Of a DNA stretch of 64,000 nucleotides, positions 35,444 through 43,145 are shown piece after piece (within the stretch, counting starts at the first letter, position 1; each line of letters begins with the position of its first letter). The notes beneath the pieces are model-generated. The model had not been told where the DNA came from and made no database searches. It saw nothing but the letters and a program-made list of their open reading frames with translations. Source of the DNA: Mycobacterium sp. MFM001 (GTDB taxonomy: Bacteria > Actinomycetota > Actinomycetes > Mycobacteriales > Mycobacteriaceae); assembly GCF_003402475.1 (NCBI RefSeq), contig NZ_BFAB01000001.1, forward strand, positions 603,335 through 667,334. The letters are read 5' to 3'. A program made the position numbers and the translations under genes.

Positions 35444-35449
35444 AGCTTA
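35444..35449 (-). promoter_or_regulatory. Candidate -10 box, leaderless, hisC2
   Basis: TAAGCT on the minus strand fits TANNNT and ends 6 nt before the hisC2 ATG. Confidence 0.5.
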
Positions 35450-35523
35450 TGCAACGGCTGTGTACGCTGTGCTCCGCGGCGGTTCCGGGGCCCGAGGCGG
35501 GTCCGGTACCCTCAGACATCCAA

Positions 35524-35611
35524 GGAGGCGTGCCAGAGCGGCCGAATGGGACTCACTGCTAATGAGTTGTCCTCTTACCGGGGACCGGAGGTTCAAATCC
35601 TCTCGCCTCCG
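35524..35611 (+). tRNA. tRNA-Ser (anticodon GCT)
   Basis: The cloverleaf of 88 nt has acceptor arms GGAGGCG and CGCCTCC, discriminator G, and anticodon stem ACTCA/TGAGT with loop CTGCTAA (anticodon GCT at 35558-35560). A long variable arm and GGTTCAAAT are present. CCA is encoded at 35612-35614. Confidence 0.97.
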
Positions 35612-35630
35612 CCACCACAAATGAACACAA

Positions 35631-35703
35631 GCGCCCGTAGCTCAACGGATAGAGCATCTGACTACGGATCAGAAGGTTGGGAGTTCGAATCTCTTCGGGC
35701 GCG
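35631..35703 (+). tRNA. tRNA-Arg (anticodon ACG)
   Basis: The cloverleaf of 73 nt has acceptor arms GCGCCCG and CGGGCGC and anticodon stem TCTGA/TCAGA with anticodon ACG at 35664-35666. The T-arm contains GGGAGTTCGAATCTCTT. CCA is not encoded. It starts 16 nt after the CCA of tRNA-Ser and ends 1 nt before the convergent M20 gene stop. Confidence 0.97.
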
Positions 35704-35704
35704 C

Positions 35705-36958
35705 TCAGTTGCTCAGCAGATCCAGCATCACATGGCTGGCGATTTTCGCTCCGAACGGGATTGCCGCCGGGTCGACGACGTAGTCGGGGCTGTGCGGCGA
35801 ATACGGGAACAGCTTGCCGGCCGCCAACGCGTTGGCATACACCTGCGGATCGGCCACACCGAGGAACAAGTAGCACAGCGGCACGTCGGCGTGCGGACCC
35901 TTGAGCAGGTGGCAGTCCTCTGAGGCTGTCACCGGCGGCACGTTGGTCAGCACGTTCGCGGATCCGATCGCGCCGCCCAGCGTCGTCGCCACCCGCGAAG
36001 CGAGCCCGTCGTCGTTGACCAGCGGCGGCGAGCCGCTCTTCACCGTGATCGTCGGCAGCTGGTCGTCGGGCATCCCGTAGCTGCGGGCAACCCCTTCGCT
36101 GACCGCCTTCACGCCGGCAAGCAGCTGCTCACGCACGGCCGGGTTGAACCATCGCAGATTCGCCTGCAGCAGCGCGTGATCGGGGATGACGTTGTGCGAC
36201 GAGCCCGCCTGCACCGAACCGACCGTCAGCACCGCGGTCTCCTGCGGCGGGATCATCCGGCTGACGATGGACTGGAACTGCACCACGGCTAAGGCGGCCA
36301 TCAGCACCGGATCCTTGGCCAGCTGCGGCATCGAGCCGTGGCCGCCGACCCCCTTGAACATGATGTCGACCTGATCGGTGCCGGCCATCCTGGGACCGCC
36401 CGAGGCCGCCAGCATCCCGACCGGAACGGGGGCGGTGTGCATGCCGACCAGGCAGTCGGGCTTGGGCACCACGTCGTAGAGCCGGTCGTCGACCATGGCC
36501 TGCGCACCGCCGATCAACTCCTCGGCGGGCTGGCCGATCAACACCGCGGTGCCCGACCACGCATCGGTCGTCTCCGTCAACACCCGGGCCATCCCCAGCA
36601 TCCAGGCGACGTGCGCGTCGTGGCCGCACACGTGCGCGACGGGCGACTCGGTGCCGTCGCGCCGGACCCGCACCGTGCTGGCGTAGTCCAGTCCGGTGGC
36701 TTCCTCGACGGGAAGAGCGTCCATGTCGGCGCGATACATGACGGTCGGCCCGGACCCGTTGCGCAGGATCGCCGCGACGCCGGTGCCGCCGATCCCGGTC
36801 GTCACCGCGAAACCCAGGTCGGTCAGCGCTTGCGCGACGATGCCCGCGGTGCGGGTTTCGGCGAAACCGAGCTCGGGGTGGCGGTGGATGTCCTTGAACA
36901 CCTCGACCAGGCGCGCCGTGTCGGCGTCCACGAGCGTGTCGATGGCCTGTTGCGGCAT
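35705..36958 (-). CDS. M20D-family amidohydrolase
   Basis: This 417-residue cytosolic hydrolase is of the M20D group (IAA-amino acid/N-acyl amino acid hydrolases). Metal ligands are in AHVCGHDAHVA and RADMDALPVEEATG, and the lid domain begins near MFKGVGGHGSMPQLAKDP. It removes acyl groups from amino acids or related amides. The ATG is one nucleotide after the stop of the PP2C/kinase fusion, so it is translated from the stressosome operon. The biochemical link is unknown. Confidence 0.9.
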   Translation of the reverse strand: MPQQAIDTLVDADTARLVEVFKDIHRHPELGFAETRTAGIVAQALTDLGFAVTTGIGGTGVAAILRNGSGPTVMYRADMDALPVEEATGLDYASTVRVRRDGTESPVAHVCGHDAHVAWMLGMARVLTETTDAWSGTAVLIGQPAEELIGGAQAMVDDRLYDVVPKPDCLVGMHTAPVPVGMLAASGGPRMAGTDQVDIMFKGVGGHGSMPQLAKDPVLMAALAVVQFQSIVSRMIPPQETAVLTVGSVQAGSSHNVIPDHALLQANLRWFNPAVREQLLAGVKAVSEGVARSYGMPDDQLPTITVKSGSPPLVNDDGLASRVATTLGGAIGSANVLTNVPPVTASEDCHLLKGPHADVPLCYLFLGVADPQVYANALAAGKLFPYSPHSPDYVVDPAAIPFGAKIASHVMLDLLSN

Positions 36959-36959
36959 G

Positions 36960-39170
36960 CTAGGCCTCCCTCCGCAAATGAAACGTCATGTCGACCGTGG
37001 TTCCCGACGACGTGCAATCCATCTCGAGCCAGTCGCTCACCGCCCGGATCAGCATCAGTCCCCGCCCACGGTTACCCGGATCGGCGGGCGCCGTCTTCCA
37101 CGAGCCGGAATCGACGATCCGGACCCGCACCTCTGCGCCGTCGCAGGAGGCGTCGACGCGAACCATACCCGGTTCATGCCCCCGATAAGCGTGCTCGATG
37201 CTGTTGGCACACGCCTCGTTGACCGCCAACACGATGTCGGCACACAGGTCCTCCGGGACCGCGGATTCCCGCGCCCAGGCGATGAGTCGATGCCGGATAT
37301 CGGCCAACTCGACTGCGTCAGCGCCTGTTTCGATGCTCAGCGGTCGGTAGGGCCTGCGGTAGACCACGATTGCGACATCGTCGTCGTATCCGTCGGGCGG
37401 TGCCATCTCGGCAAGGGCGGCGTCCGCGACGCCGTCCGCTGACAACGACATCCCCGCGGCCACCACCTCGGCGACGCGCGCGATCCCGTCGTCGATCGAT
37501 GCGTCGCGCCGCTCCACCAGGCCGTCGGTGTAGAGCATCAGCGTGGACCCGGGTGCCACCGTGACGGCCGCCTGCCGACGAGGGCCCCTGCCGTGCACCG
37601 CAATTGGCACCGACTGGGCGTTGGAGAGCAGCGTCGGCTCACCGTGCGGGGCCACCAGCACGGCCGGCAGGTGCCCGGCGCTGCTGTAGCACAGCTCGCC
37701 AGATGCGGTGTCCAAAATCGCCAGGAACACCGTGGTGCAGAAGGCATCCGGAATGAACTCGGCCGCGACGTCGAGCTGTTCGAGCAGCATCGCGGGTTCG
37801 GCGCCGGTCAGCAACAACGCACGCGCCGAGCTGCGAAGCTGACCCATCACCGCCGCGGCGGAAAGACCGCGCCCGACGCAGTCGCCGACGATGATGCCGA
37901 TCTGATGTTCGCCGACCGGCAGCACCTCGTACCAGTCGCCGCCGATCTCCAGCGGCGGCACGGCGGGTTCGTAGCGGACCGCGAAACCCGCGGGGGGATC
38001 GCTGGACGGCAGCATGGTGCGCTGCAGCGTCAGCGATGTCTCGCGGGCGTTCTCGAACTGGCGGACATGCTGGATGGCCAGGCTGAGGTGACCGACCAGC
38101 ACAGTGACCAGCAGCCGATCCTCGGCGCTGATCCGCCGCGGCGTACCTAGCTCCAACCACAGCGCGACGTCTCCGGCACCCGAGACCACCGCCACAATTC
38201 CGCGGGACTGACCGGGGGTGTCCGCCCACTCGACGGTCTGCACCGTGAGTGGCAACTGGCGACGCGCATCCTGAAATGTCTGGCGCAGCAACGGATCCAG
38301 CTCGCGCCAGGTGGCGGTGCCGGGTTCGCCGGCCACCAGCACGGTCGGGTCGGCGCCGTTGGCGGTCCACAGGGCGGCCACCACTCGCGAAACGCCGATC
38401 GCCGCCCGGCACTCGTCCAGGGTGATCTCGAGCACCTCGGCCACGCTTTTGGCCACCCCCACGGCCGTCGCCAGGCGCAGCACCGCGTTTTCGCGTGCTG
38501 CAAAAGCGCGTTCCGCGGTGACGTCGCGAATCGTCCCGACGTACGCGACGCCTTCGGCGCCCTGGGCGGTGACGGTGCTGATGTTCACCGCCACCCAGAC
38601 GAGATGACCGTCGCGGTTGCGGATCGGCGTCTCGTATTGGACCTGGCTTTCCGAGGTGAGCCGGGTCTGTTGCAGCGCCGCGGTTTTCTTGTCGACCAGC
38701 CACGGGTGCGGCCACGGATAGGGCACGCCGTCGGCGGGGTAGCCGGTGATCTTGGTGAATGCCTCGTTGACCTCGATGACCGCGCCGTTGTCGGCGGCGA
38801 CAAAAAATCCCTCCTGCAGCGAGTTGACCAGTGCGCTGCGAAACTCGTCGCGATCGGCGAGGTCGTCGGCGCGGGCCCGTTGTTCCTCGTAACGTCTTGT
38901 GCCGTCGAGAAATCCGCGCGTCGCCACGTCCAGCGGGGCGAGTGTCTGCAGCAGGAATTCCAGCGCCGCCGAGCGGTCGAAGTCGGGTTCGGCCGCAAGC
39001 TCGCCGGACAGCAGGACGTGCTTCTCGATGATGTCGAGCATGCTGATCTGTTCCTGCAGGGCGCGCCGGCCGAGTTCGTGTCCGACCGCGAGGTTAGCTT
39101 CGCCGCGCGGCTGCAGATACGTACGCAGCGCGGCGGCGTACTCGACATGGAAATCTTCGGCGCGGCTCAT
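36960..39170 (-). CDS. RsbU-RsbW fusion: PAS/GAF-sensing PP2C phosphatase with anti-sigma kinase domain
   Basis: This 736-residue protein joins five parts. They are an RsbU N-terminal-like helical domain (about 5-95), PAS (108-220), GAF-like (225-370), SpoIIE-type PP2C phosphatase (380-605) and a GHKL anti-sigma kinase (610-735). Phosphatase metal ligands are in GGDWY (Asp412), GDCVGRG (Asp430), YTDG (Asp549) and YDDD (596-598). The kinase has N box NEACANSIEH (651-660), G1 DSG (687-689) and GRGL (702-705). The RsbU-like N-terminus is where RsbT would bind. It resembles Rv1364c but lacks the terminal STAS domain, which is a separate gene here (41687-42052). ATG overlaps the previous stop (ATGA). 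Confidence 0.92.
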   Translation of the reverse strand: MSRAEDFHVEYAAALRTYLQPRGEANLAVGHELGRRALQEQISMLDIIEKHVLLSGELAAEPDFDRSAALEFLLQTLAPLDVATRGFLDGTRRYEEQRARADDLADRDEFRSALVNSLQEGFFVAADNGAVIEVNEAFTKITGYPADGVPYPWPHPWLVDKKTAALQQTRLTSESQVQYETPIRNRDGHLVWVAVNISTVTAQGAEGVAYVGTIRDVTAERAFAARENAVLRLATAVGVAKSVAEVLEITLDECRAAIGVSRVVAALWTANGADPTVLVAGEPGTATWRELDPLLRQTFQDARRQLPLTVQTVEWADTPGQSRGIVAVVSGAGDVALWLELGTPRRISAEDRLLVTVLVGHLSLAIQHVRQFENARETSLTLQRTMLPSSDPPAGFAVRYEPAVPPLEIGGDWYEVLPVGEHQIGIIVGDCVGRGLSAAAVMGQLRSSARALLLTGAEPAMLLEQLDVAAEFIPDAFCTTVFLAILDTASGELCYSSAGHLPAVLVAPHGEPTLLSNAQSVPIAVHGRGPRRQAAVTVAPGSTLMLYTDGLVERRDASIDDGIARVAEVVAAGMSLSADGVADAALAEMAPPDGYDDDVAIVVYRRPYRPLSIETGADAVELADIRHRLIAWARESAVPEDLCADIVLAVNEACANSIEHAYRGHEPGMVRVDASCDGAEVRVRIVDSGSWKTAPADPGNRGRGLMLIRAVSDWLEMDCTSSGTTVDMTFHLRREA

Positions 39171-39796
39171 CCCGTTGTGCCTCGATGCCGGGCGGCCAGC
39201 ACCAGCGCGTCGTCGGTCTGCTTGCTGTGTCGGCTCAGGATCTGCTCGGCGATCACCGCAGTGGGGGCGGCGAAGTCGACGGTGTCGAGGTGGTCTTCGG
39301 CGATCCCGTCGCTGGCGATGACGAGCAGGTCGCCGGGACGGATCGGCACTTGCTGCGGCGCTATCGCATCGGGTAGCCGGTATCCGACGATGCCGCCGGA
39401 AAGGCGCGCGGACGAACGCACTTCGACGCCGGCGGGATGTTTGGCGACGAGGTTGGCGCTGACGTTGCCGATGCCAATCCACCGCAGCGTGTCGGTGCCG
39501 CCGAAGTCGATGCGGGCCAGCGTCATCGCGGCTCCCCGGGTGCCCGACAGCGCGCGGTGGCACAGCTGGACCAGCACCTCGAGCGGCTCTGCGCGGGCGT
39601 CCTGCAGGACGCTCACCCCGCACAGTGCCGCCGTTGCGGCGTCCTCACCGTGACCGAGCCCGTCCAGCACCCCGATCAGCGCCGCGGTGCCGTCCACCGC
39701 GACCGCGATCGCGTGGTCGCCGCAGACCTGCTCGCCCGGTCGCGGGCGTGACGCGGCCGCCCACTCGAGCGGCCCGAGCCGGCCGTTCTCACTCAT
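39167..39796 (-). CDS. RsbX-like PP2C phosphatase
   Basis: This 209-residue protein is a compact SpoIIE-type phosphatase (GEQVCGDHAIAVAVDGTAALIGVLDGLGHGEDAATAA). In stressosomes RsbX removes phosphate from RsbS and RsbR and resets the complex after stress. Metal ligands are in GDH, DGLGHG and ASDGIAEDH. It lies between rsbT and the RsbU-RsbW fusion with overlaps of 8 and 4 nt. Confidence 0.9.
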   Translation of the reverse strand: MSENGRLGPLEWAAASRPRPGEQVCGDHAIAVAVDGTAALIGVLDGLGHGEDAATAALCGVSVLQDARAEPLEVLVQLCHRALSGTRGAAMTLARIDFGGTDTLRWIGIGNVSANLVAKHPAGVEVRSSARLSGGIVGYRLPDAIAPQQVPIRPGDLLVIASDGIAEDHLDTVDFAAPTAVIAEQILSRHSKQTDDALVLAARHRGTTG

Positions 39797-40217
39797 TGGG
39801 CGGAATCCATTTCCACATCTCGACTATCGTCCCGCGGCCCGGGGCGGATTCCACGGTCAGCCGGTCCATCAATCGGCGAGCCCCGGGCAGCCCCATGCCC
39901 AGCCCGCGGCCCGTCGAAAACCCGTCCTCCATCGCTCTTTCCACGTTGGCGATGCCCGGCCCGTGATCTTCGGCGCGCACCACCAACGCCTTGCGTCCCT
40001 CCCTGTCTTGCACGCTGATCTGAACCTCGCCGCGCCCCGCGTAGCTGGTGATGTTGCGGGCGATCTCGGAGATGGCCGTGGCGATCATCGTCACGTCGGT
40101 CAGCGTGAAACCGAGTTCGCGGGCCAGGCGATGACCTGCCTGGCGCGCGGCGACGATGTCGTCCGAATTGCCGATGTCGATTTTCAGCTCGACACCGATG
40201 TCATCCGCCACTGTCAC
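39789..40217 (-). CDS. rsbT: RsbT-like switch kinase
   Basis: This 142-residue GHKL kinase has N box ISEIARNITSYAG, G1 EDHGPGIAN and GLGMGLPGARRLMD. In the stressosome RsbT phosphorylates RsbS and RsbR, then leaves and activates the phosphatase RsbU. The start is a GTG that overlaps the rsbS end by 17 nt. Gene order rsbR-rsbS-rsbT makes the assignment as RsbT, rather than as an RsbW-type kinase, secure. Confidence 0.92.
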   Translation of the reverse strand: MTVADDIGVELKIDIGNSDDIVAARQAGHRLARELGFTLTDVTMIATAISEIARNITSYAGRGEVQISVQDREGRKALVVRAEDHGPGIANVERAMEDGFSTGRGLGMGLPGARRLMDRLTVESAPGRGTIVEMWKWIPPNE

Positions 40218-40587
40218 GTCCGATCGACTTTCGCAGCGACAGTTGCCGATTCAGCAGCGCGAGGCCCTCCTCGAGGTCGAGCGCCGTATACATGTCGTCG
40301 AACGCCAGCCCGAGCTGAACCATCGCGAACGCCACTTCGGGTTGCAGGCCCACGATCACGGTGTCCGCGCCGCGCAGCCGGGTCATGTGCGCGATCGTGC
40401 GCAGTGATCGGGCGGCAAACGAATCCATCACGTCGATGGCGGTGACGTCGACGATGATGCCCTGGGCGCGGAAGCGGCTGACCCGCTCCATCAGATCCTG
40501 GCGGAGCCGCTCGGTGTCGGAGTCGGTGAGCGCGGCCTGCACGGTCGCGATCAGAATCGCGCCCTGCTTCAGGATGGGTACTGGCAT
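40201..40587 (-). CDS. rsbS: RsbS-like stressosome scaffold protein
   Basis: This 128-residue single STAS domain begins MPVPILKQGAILIATVQAAL, the usual start of RsbS. VDVTAIDVMDSFAARSLRTI contains the serine (DSF) that RsbT phosphorylates, and GLQPEVAFAMVQLG is typical of RsbS/RsbR. It forms the core of the stressosome with RsbR. It lies 22 bp after rsbR. Confidence 0.93.
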   Translation of the reverse strand: MPVPILKQGAILIATVQAALTDSDTERLRQDLMERVSRFRAQGIIVDVTAIDVMDSFAARSLRTIAHMTRLRGADTVIVGLQPEVAFAMVQLGLAFDDMYTALDLEEGLALLNRQLSLRKSIGRDSGG

Positions 40588-40609
40588 GGGGCGCTCGTAA
40601 TGGGGGTGC

Positions 40610-41512
40610 TCACCCGCTCTGCTCGCCGGTGCGGGTGACTTCGTAACCCAGCAGCCGCTCGGCCTCTTCGATGCCACCTTGCAGGTCGCCGACCGCGTTC
40701 ATCTTCGAAAGATCCAGCCCGATCGTCACCAGAGTCAGCGCGATTTCGGACGACAGACCGGTGATGATCACGCTGGCACCCATCAACCCCGACGCGTCGA
40801 CGGTCTGCACCAGGTGATTGGCCACCGTCGAGTCGATGGCGGGCACACCGGTGATGTCGATGACCACCACCTTCGCGCGGTTGGCGCGGATGGCGCGCAG
40901 CAGCTGCTCGGTGACCTGCCGGGCGCGCTGGCTGTCCAGGATGCCGATGATCGGCAGGATCAGCAGCTGCTCGCGCACCTGCAACACCGGAGTGGACAGC
41001 TCGCGGATGGCCTCCTGCTGTTGGCGGATGATGCGCTCACGCTCTTGGACGAAGCTGACCGCCACGGTGTTGGCAATGCGGTTGGCGGCCGGTTCGTAGG
41101 CGTCGAGCACCCGGTTGAGCATCTCGAAATCGGATTGGTACTTCTCGAACAGCGAGCGGGCGAGCACGTCGCGCAGCAGCAGCACAATGCCCACCACCTC
41201 GTCGGTCTCGACGCCCCGCGGGATGATGCGTTCGGACAGGTCGCGCGCGTAGGCCTGCAGCGCCTCGACGCTGCCTGTCTCGAGTACCTCGACGTAGTTG
41301 TCGTAGACGGCGGTGGCCTCGGAGAAGAGCTCCTCCGGCGTCATCGCGGTGAGCAATTCCGCCTCGGTGATGCGACGGGCCCATTTCTCGCGCAAGGCGG
41401 TGCGGTTCTGCCGCAGATGCTGCACCAGTTGGGGTAGCAAACCTTCGGTGGAGACGCCCATTGCCTGGCTGACAGCGCTGGTGCTCGCTAAGCCCGTCGA
41501 CGGATCCGACAT
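40610..41512 (-). CDS. rsbR: RsbR-like stressosome sensor protein
   Basis: This 300-residue protein has an N-terminal helical sensor domain (about 25-165) of the globin-like RsbR group, a linker helix (QERERIIRQQQEAIRELSTPVLQV) and a C-terminal STAS domain. The STAS domain carries IDITGVPAIDSTVANHLV (with the phosphorylated-Thr position) and GLSSEIALTLVTIGLDL. RsbR proteins form the stressosome shell and sense stress. GGAGG lies before the ATG. It is the first gene of the operon; TACGCT about 60 nt upstream is a weak -10 candidate. Confidence 0.93.
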   Translation of the reverse strand: MSDPSTGLASTSAVSQAMGVSTEGLLPQLVQHLRQNRTALREKWARRITEAELLTAMTPEELFSEATAVYDNYVEVLETGSVEALQAYARDLSERIIPRGVETDEVVGIVLLLRDVLARSLFEKYQSDFEMLNRVLDAYEPAANRIANTVAVSFVQERERIIRQQQEAIRELSTPVLQVREQLLILPIIGILDSQRARQVTEQLLRAIRANRAKVVVIDITGVPAIDSTVANHLVQTVDASGLMGASVIITGLSSEIALTLVTIGLDLSKMNAVGDLQGGIEEAERLLGYEVTRTGEQSG

Positions 41513-41686
41513 CGAACCTCCCGGCTCCTGCCTGCACCCCCCGGCGGTGGCCCGCACATGCTTTGCCCAGCGTAACCGACCGCCAAGCGGCAGTCGTTGA
41601 AGTATTATTTCTGGCAGTCTGCGACAGCGGGTTTGGGTCGGCACCACAGCTCGTCGCGCAGCTCAGCGCCGGACGAAGGATGGCCG

Positions 41687-42052
41687 TTGTCAGCTCCGGA
41701 TCCGATCAGCACCTCTGTCGAGCATCTCGACGGCGTCGCGGTGCTGACCGTCGGCGGCGAGATCGATTTGAGCACCGCCCCGGCGTTCGAGGCGGCAATC
41801 GCCGAAGCGCTCGCCGAGGGCCCGCAGGTCCTCGTCGTCGACCTGTCCGCAATGGAGTTCTTGGCGTCGTCAGGGGTCCGGGTTCTGGCGGCCGCCCACG
41901 AGAACCTCGGCAAATCTGGTCAACTCGCAATCGTCGCGGACAGTGCGGTGACCAGGCGCCCGATCCAGTTGCTCGGCCTCGACAAGATTGTGGCGTTGTA
42001 CCCGACGCTGGACGACGCGCTGGGGGCGCTGCGGACTACCGCCGAGGAGTAG
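41687..42052 (+). CDS. RsbV-like STAS anti-sigma factor antagonist
   Basis: This 121-residue STAS protein (GEIDLSTAPAFEAAIAEALAEG, VVDLSAMEFLASSGVRVLAAAHE) has the phosphorylatable serine of LASSG. In its unphosphorylated form it should bind the anti-sigma kinase and free the sigma factor. I chose TTG 41687 because GAAGGA lies 6 nt upstream and the domain starts soon after; a longer frame starts at TTG 41597. It diverges from rsbR and is the natural substrate for the PP2C and kinase domains of 36960-39170. Confidence 0.88.
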   Translation: MSAPDPISTSVEHLDGVAVLTVGGEIDLSTAPAFEAAIAEALAEGPQVLVVDLSAMEFLASSGVRVLAAAHENLGKSGQLAIVADSAVTRRPIQLLGLDKIVALYPTLDDALGALRTTAEE

Positions 42053-42092
42053 CGCTAAGGCGAGCGCAGCACCTGCCGGGCGATCAAGTCGA

Positions 42093-43112
42093 TCAACTCA
42101 TGAGCTCCAGCGCTTGCTCGAACAGTTTCACCGTGGCGGCGTGCAGATGGTCGCCGACTTCTTTCGGCGCCTTGCCCGCGCACGCTCGCGCCAGCGTGCC
42201 CTCGATGACGATGCCGAGCTTGAAGCAGGCCAGCACGGTGTACCAGGTGATGTGCGACAGATCGCGGGTGGTGTTGGCCGCGTAGCGCTCGAGCAGGTCT
42301 TCGGGGCCGGCCAGGCCGCCCATCTCGGTGAGCGTGTGGCCGAACACGCTAGATCCGTCGGACTGCCGCCACGTGGCCAGCATCCAGCCCAGGTCCAGCA
42401 GCGGGTCGCCGATCGTGGACATCTCCCAGTCGACGATCGCGACGACGTCGGGCCCGGTGCGGGAGAACATCACGTTGGCGGCGTGGTAGTCGCCGTGCAT
42501 GATGCCCGGTTTCCACTGCGACGGCCGGTTCTCGTCGAGCCATTTGGCGACGTCGTCGACGCCGGGAATGTCGGGGCCGGGATAGTTCTCGAACTCGTTG
42601 TAGGACTCCAGTTCCGAAAGCCACCGTGGCACTTGGCGTTCCAAGAAGCCTTCCGGCTTCCCGAAGTCGGCGAGCCCGACGGCGACGTGGTCGACGGCGC
42701 CCAGCTTGGCCAGCGCGTCGGCCATCGAGATGCCCATGCCGAACCGCACGCTGGCGTCGCTGGCGTGCAGCGCGGGCAGCTCTTCGCCGGCGTTGAACCC
42801 GTCGACCGGCTCCATCAGGTAGAACACCGCGTCACCGAGCACGCTGGTGTCGTCGCAGGTGGCGATCAGCCGCGGATGCGGCACGTCGGTGCCCGCCAGC
42901 GCGCCCAGCACCCGGGTCTCCCGCAAAATCACCGTGTTGCTGCGCGGGCGCAGGTGTTGCGGTCCGCGCCGCAGCACGTATGAGCGGCCGGAGCGGGTGA
43001 ACCGCAGCATGATGTTCTGCGTACCGCCGCTGATCTCGGAAACGTCCTCCAGCGGGCCTTCGCCGAGGCCCTGCCGCGACATCCATCCCGCGACGGCTTC
43101 CAGGTTCTCCAC
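42093..43112 (-). CDS. APH-like acyl-CoA-associated phosphotransferase (LvaA/FadE36 type), copy 1
   Basis: This 339-residue kinase-fold protein has GTQNIMLRFTRSGRSYVLRR at the nucleotide-binding lobe. The catalytic loop HGDYHAANVMF and the metal-binding IVDWEMSTIGDPLLDLGW follow. Members of this group include mycobacterial FadE36, which is misnamed, the kinase part of ACAD10/11 and bacterial LvaA, which phosphorylates 4-hydroxyacyl-CoA. No acyl-CoA dehydrogenase is adjacent here. The GTG at 43112 was chosen because TAGCTT is 7 nt upstream and the divergent gene starts at 43146. Confidence 0.85.
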   Translation of the reverse strand: MENLEAVAGWMSRQGLGEGPLEDVSEISGGTQNIMLRFTRSGRSYVLRRGPQHLRPRSNTVILRETRVLGALAGTDVPHPRLIATCDDTSVLGDAVFYLMEPVDGFNAGEELPALHASDASVRFGMGISMADALAKLGAVDHVAVGLADFGKPEGFLERQVPRWLSELESYNEFENYPGPDIPGVDDVAKWLDENRPSQWKPGIMHGDYHAANVMFSRTGPDVVAIVDWEMSTIGDPLLDLGWMLATWRQSDGSSVFGHTLTEMGGLAGPEDLLERYAANTTRDLSHITWYTVLACFKLGIVIEGTLARACAGKAPKEVGDHLHAATVKLFEQALELMS

Positions 43113-43119
43113 GGTGCAA

Positions 43120-43129
43120 AAGCTACCGT
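43120..43129. promoter_or_regulatory. Overlapping divergent -10 boxes (kinase and NTF2-like gene)
   Basis: AAGCTACCGT reads TAGCTT on the minus strand (43120-43125, 7 nt before GTG 43112) and TACCGT on the plus strand (43124-43129, 16 nt before ATG 43146). The central TA is shared, the same arrangement as at 33259-33268. Confidence 0.5.
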
Positions 43130-43145
43130 CTGCGAGGATCGGGCT

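Noticed and set aside
39789..40217. Call as RsbW anti-sigma kinase
   Set aside because: Position directly after rsbS and before the RsbX-like gene fits RsbT; the anti-sigma kinase domain is in the fusion at 36960-39170.
41597..41686. N-terminal extension of the STAS gene from TTG 41597
   Set aside because: The extra 30 residues are not STAS-like and a better ribosome site precedes TTG 41687.
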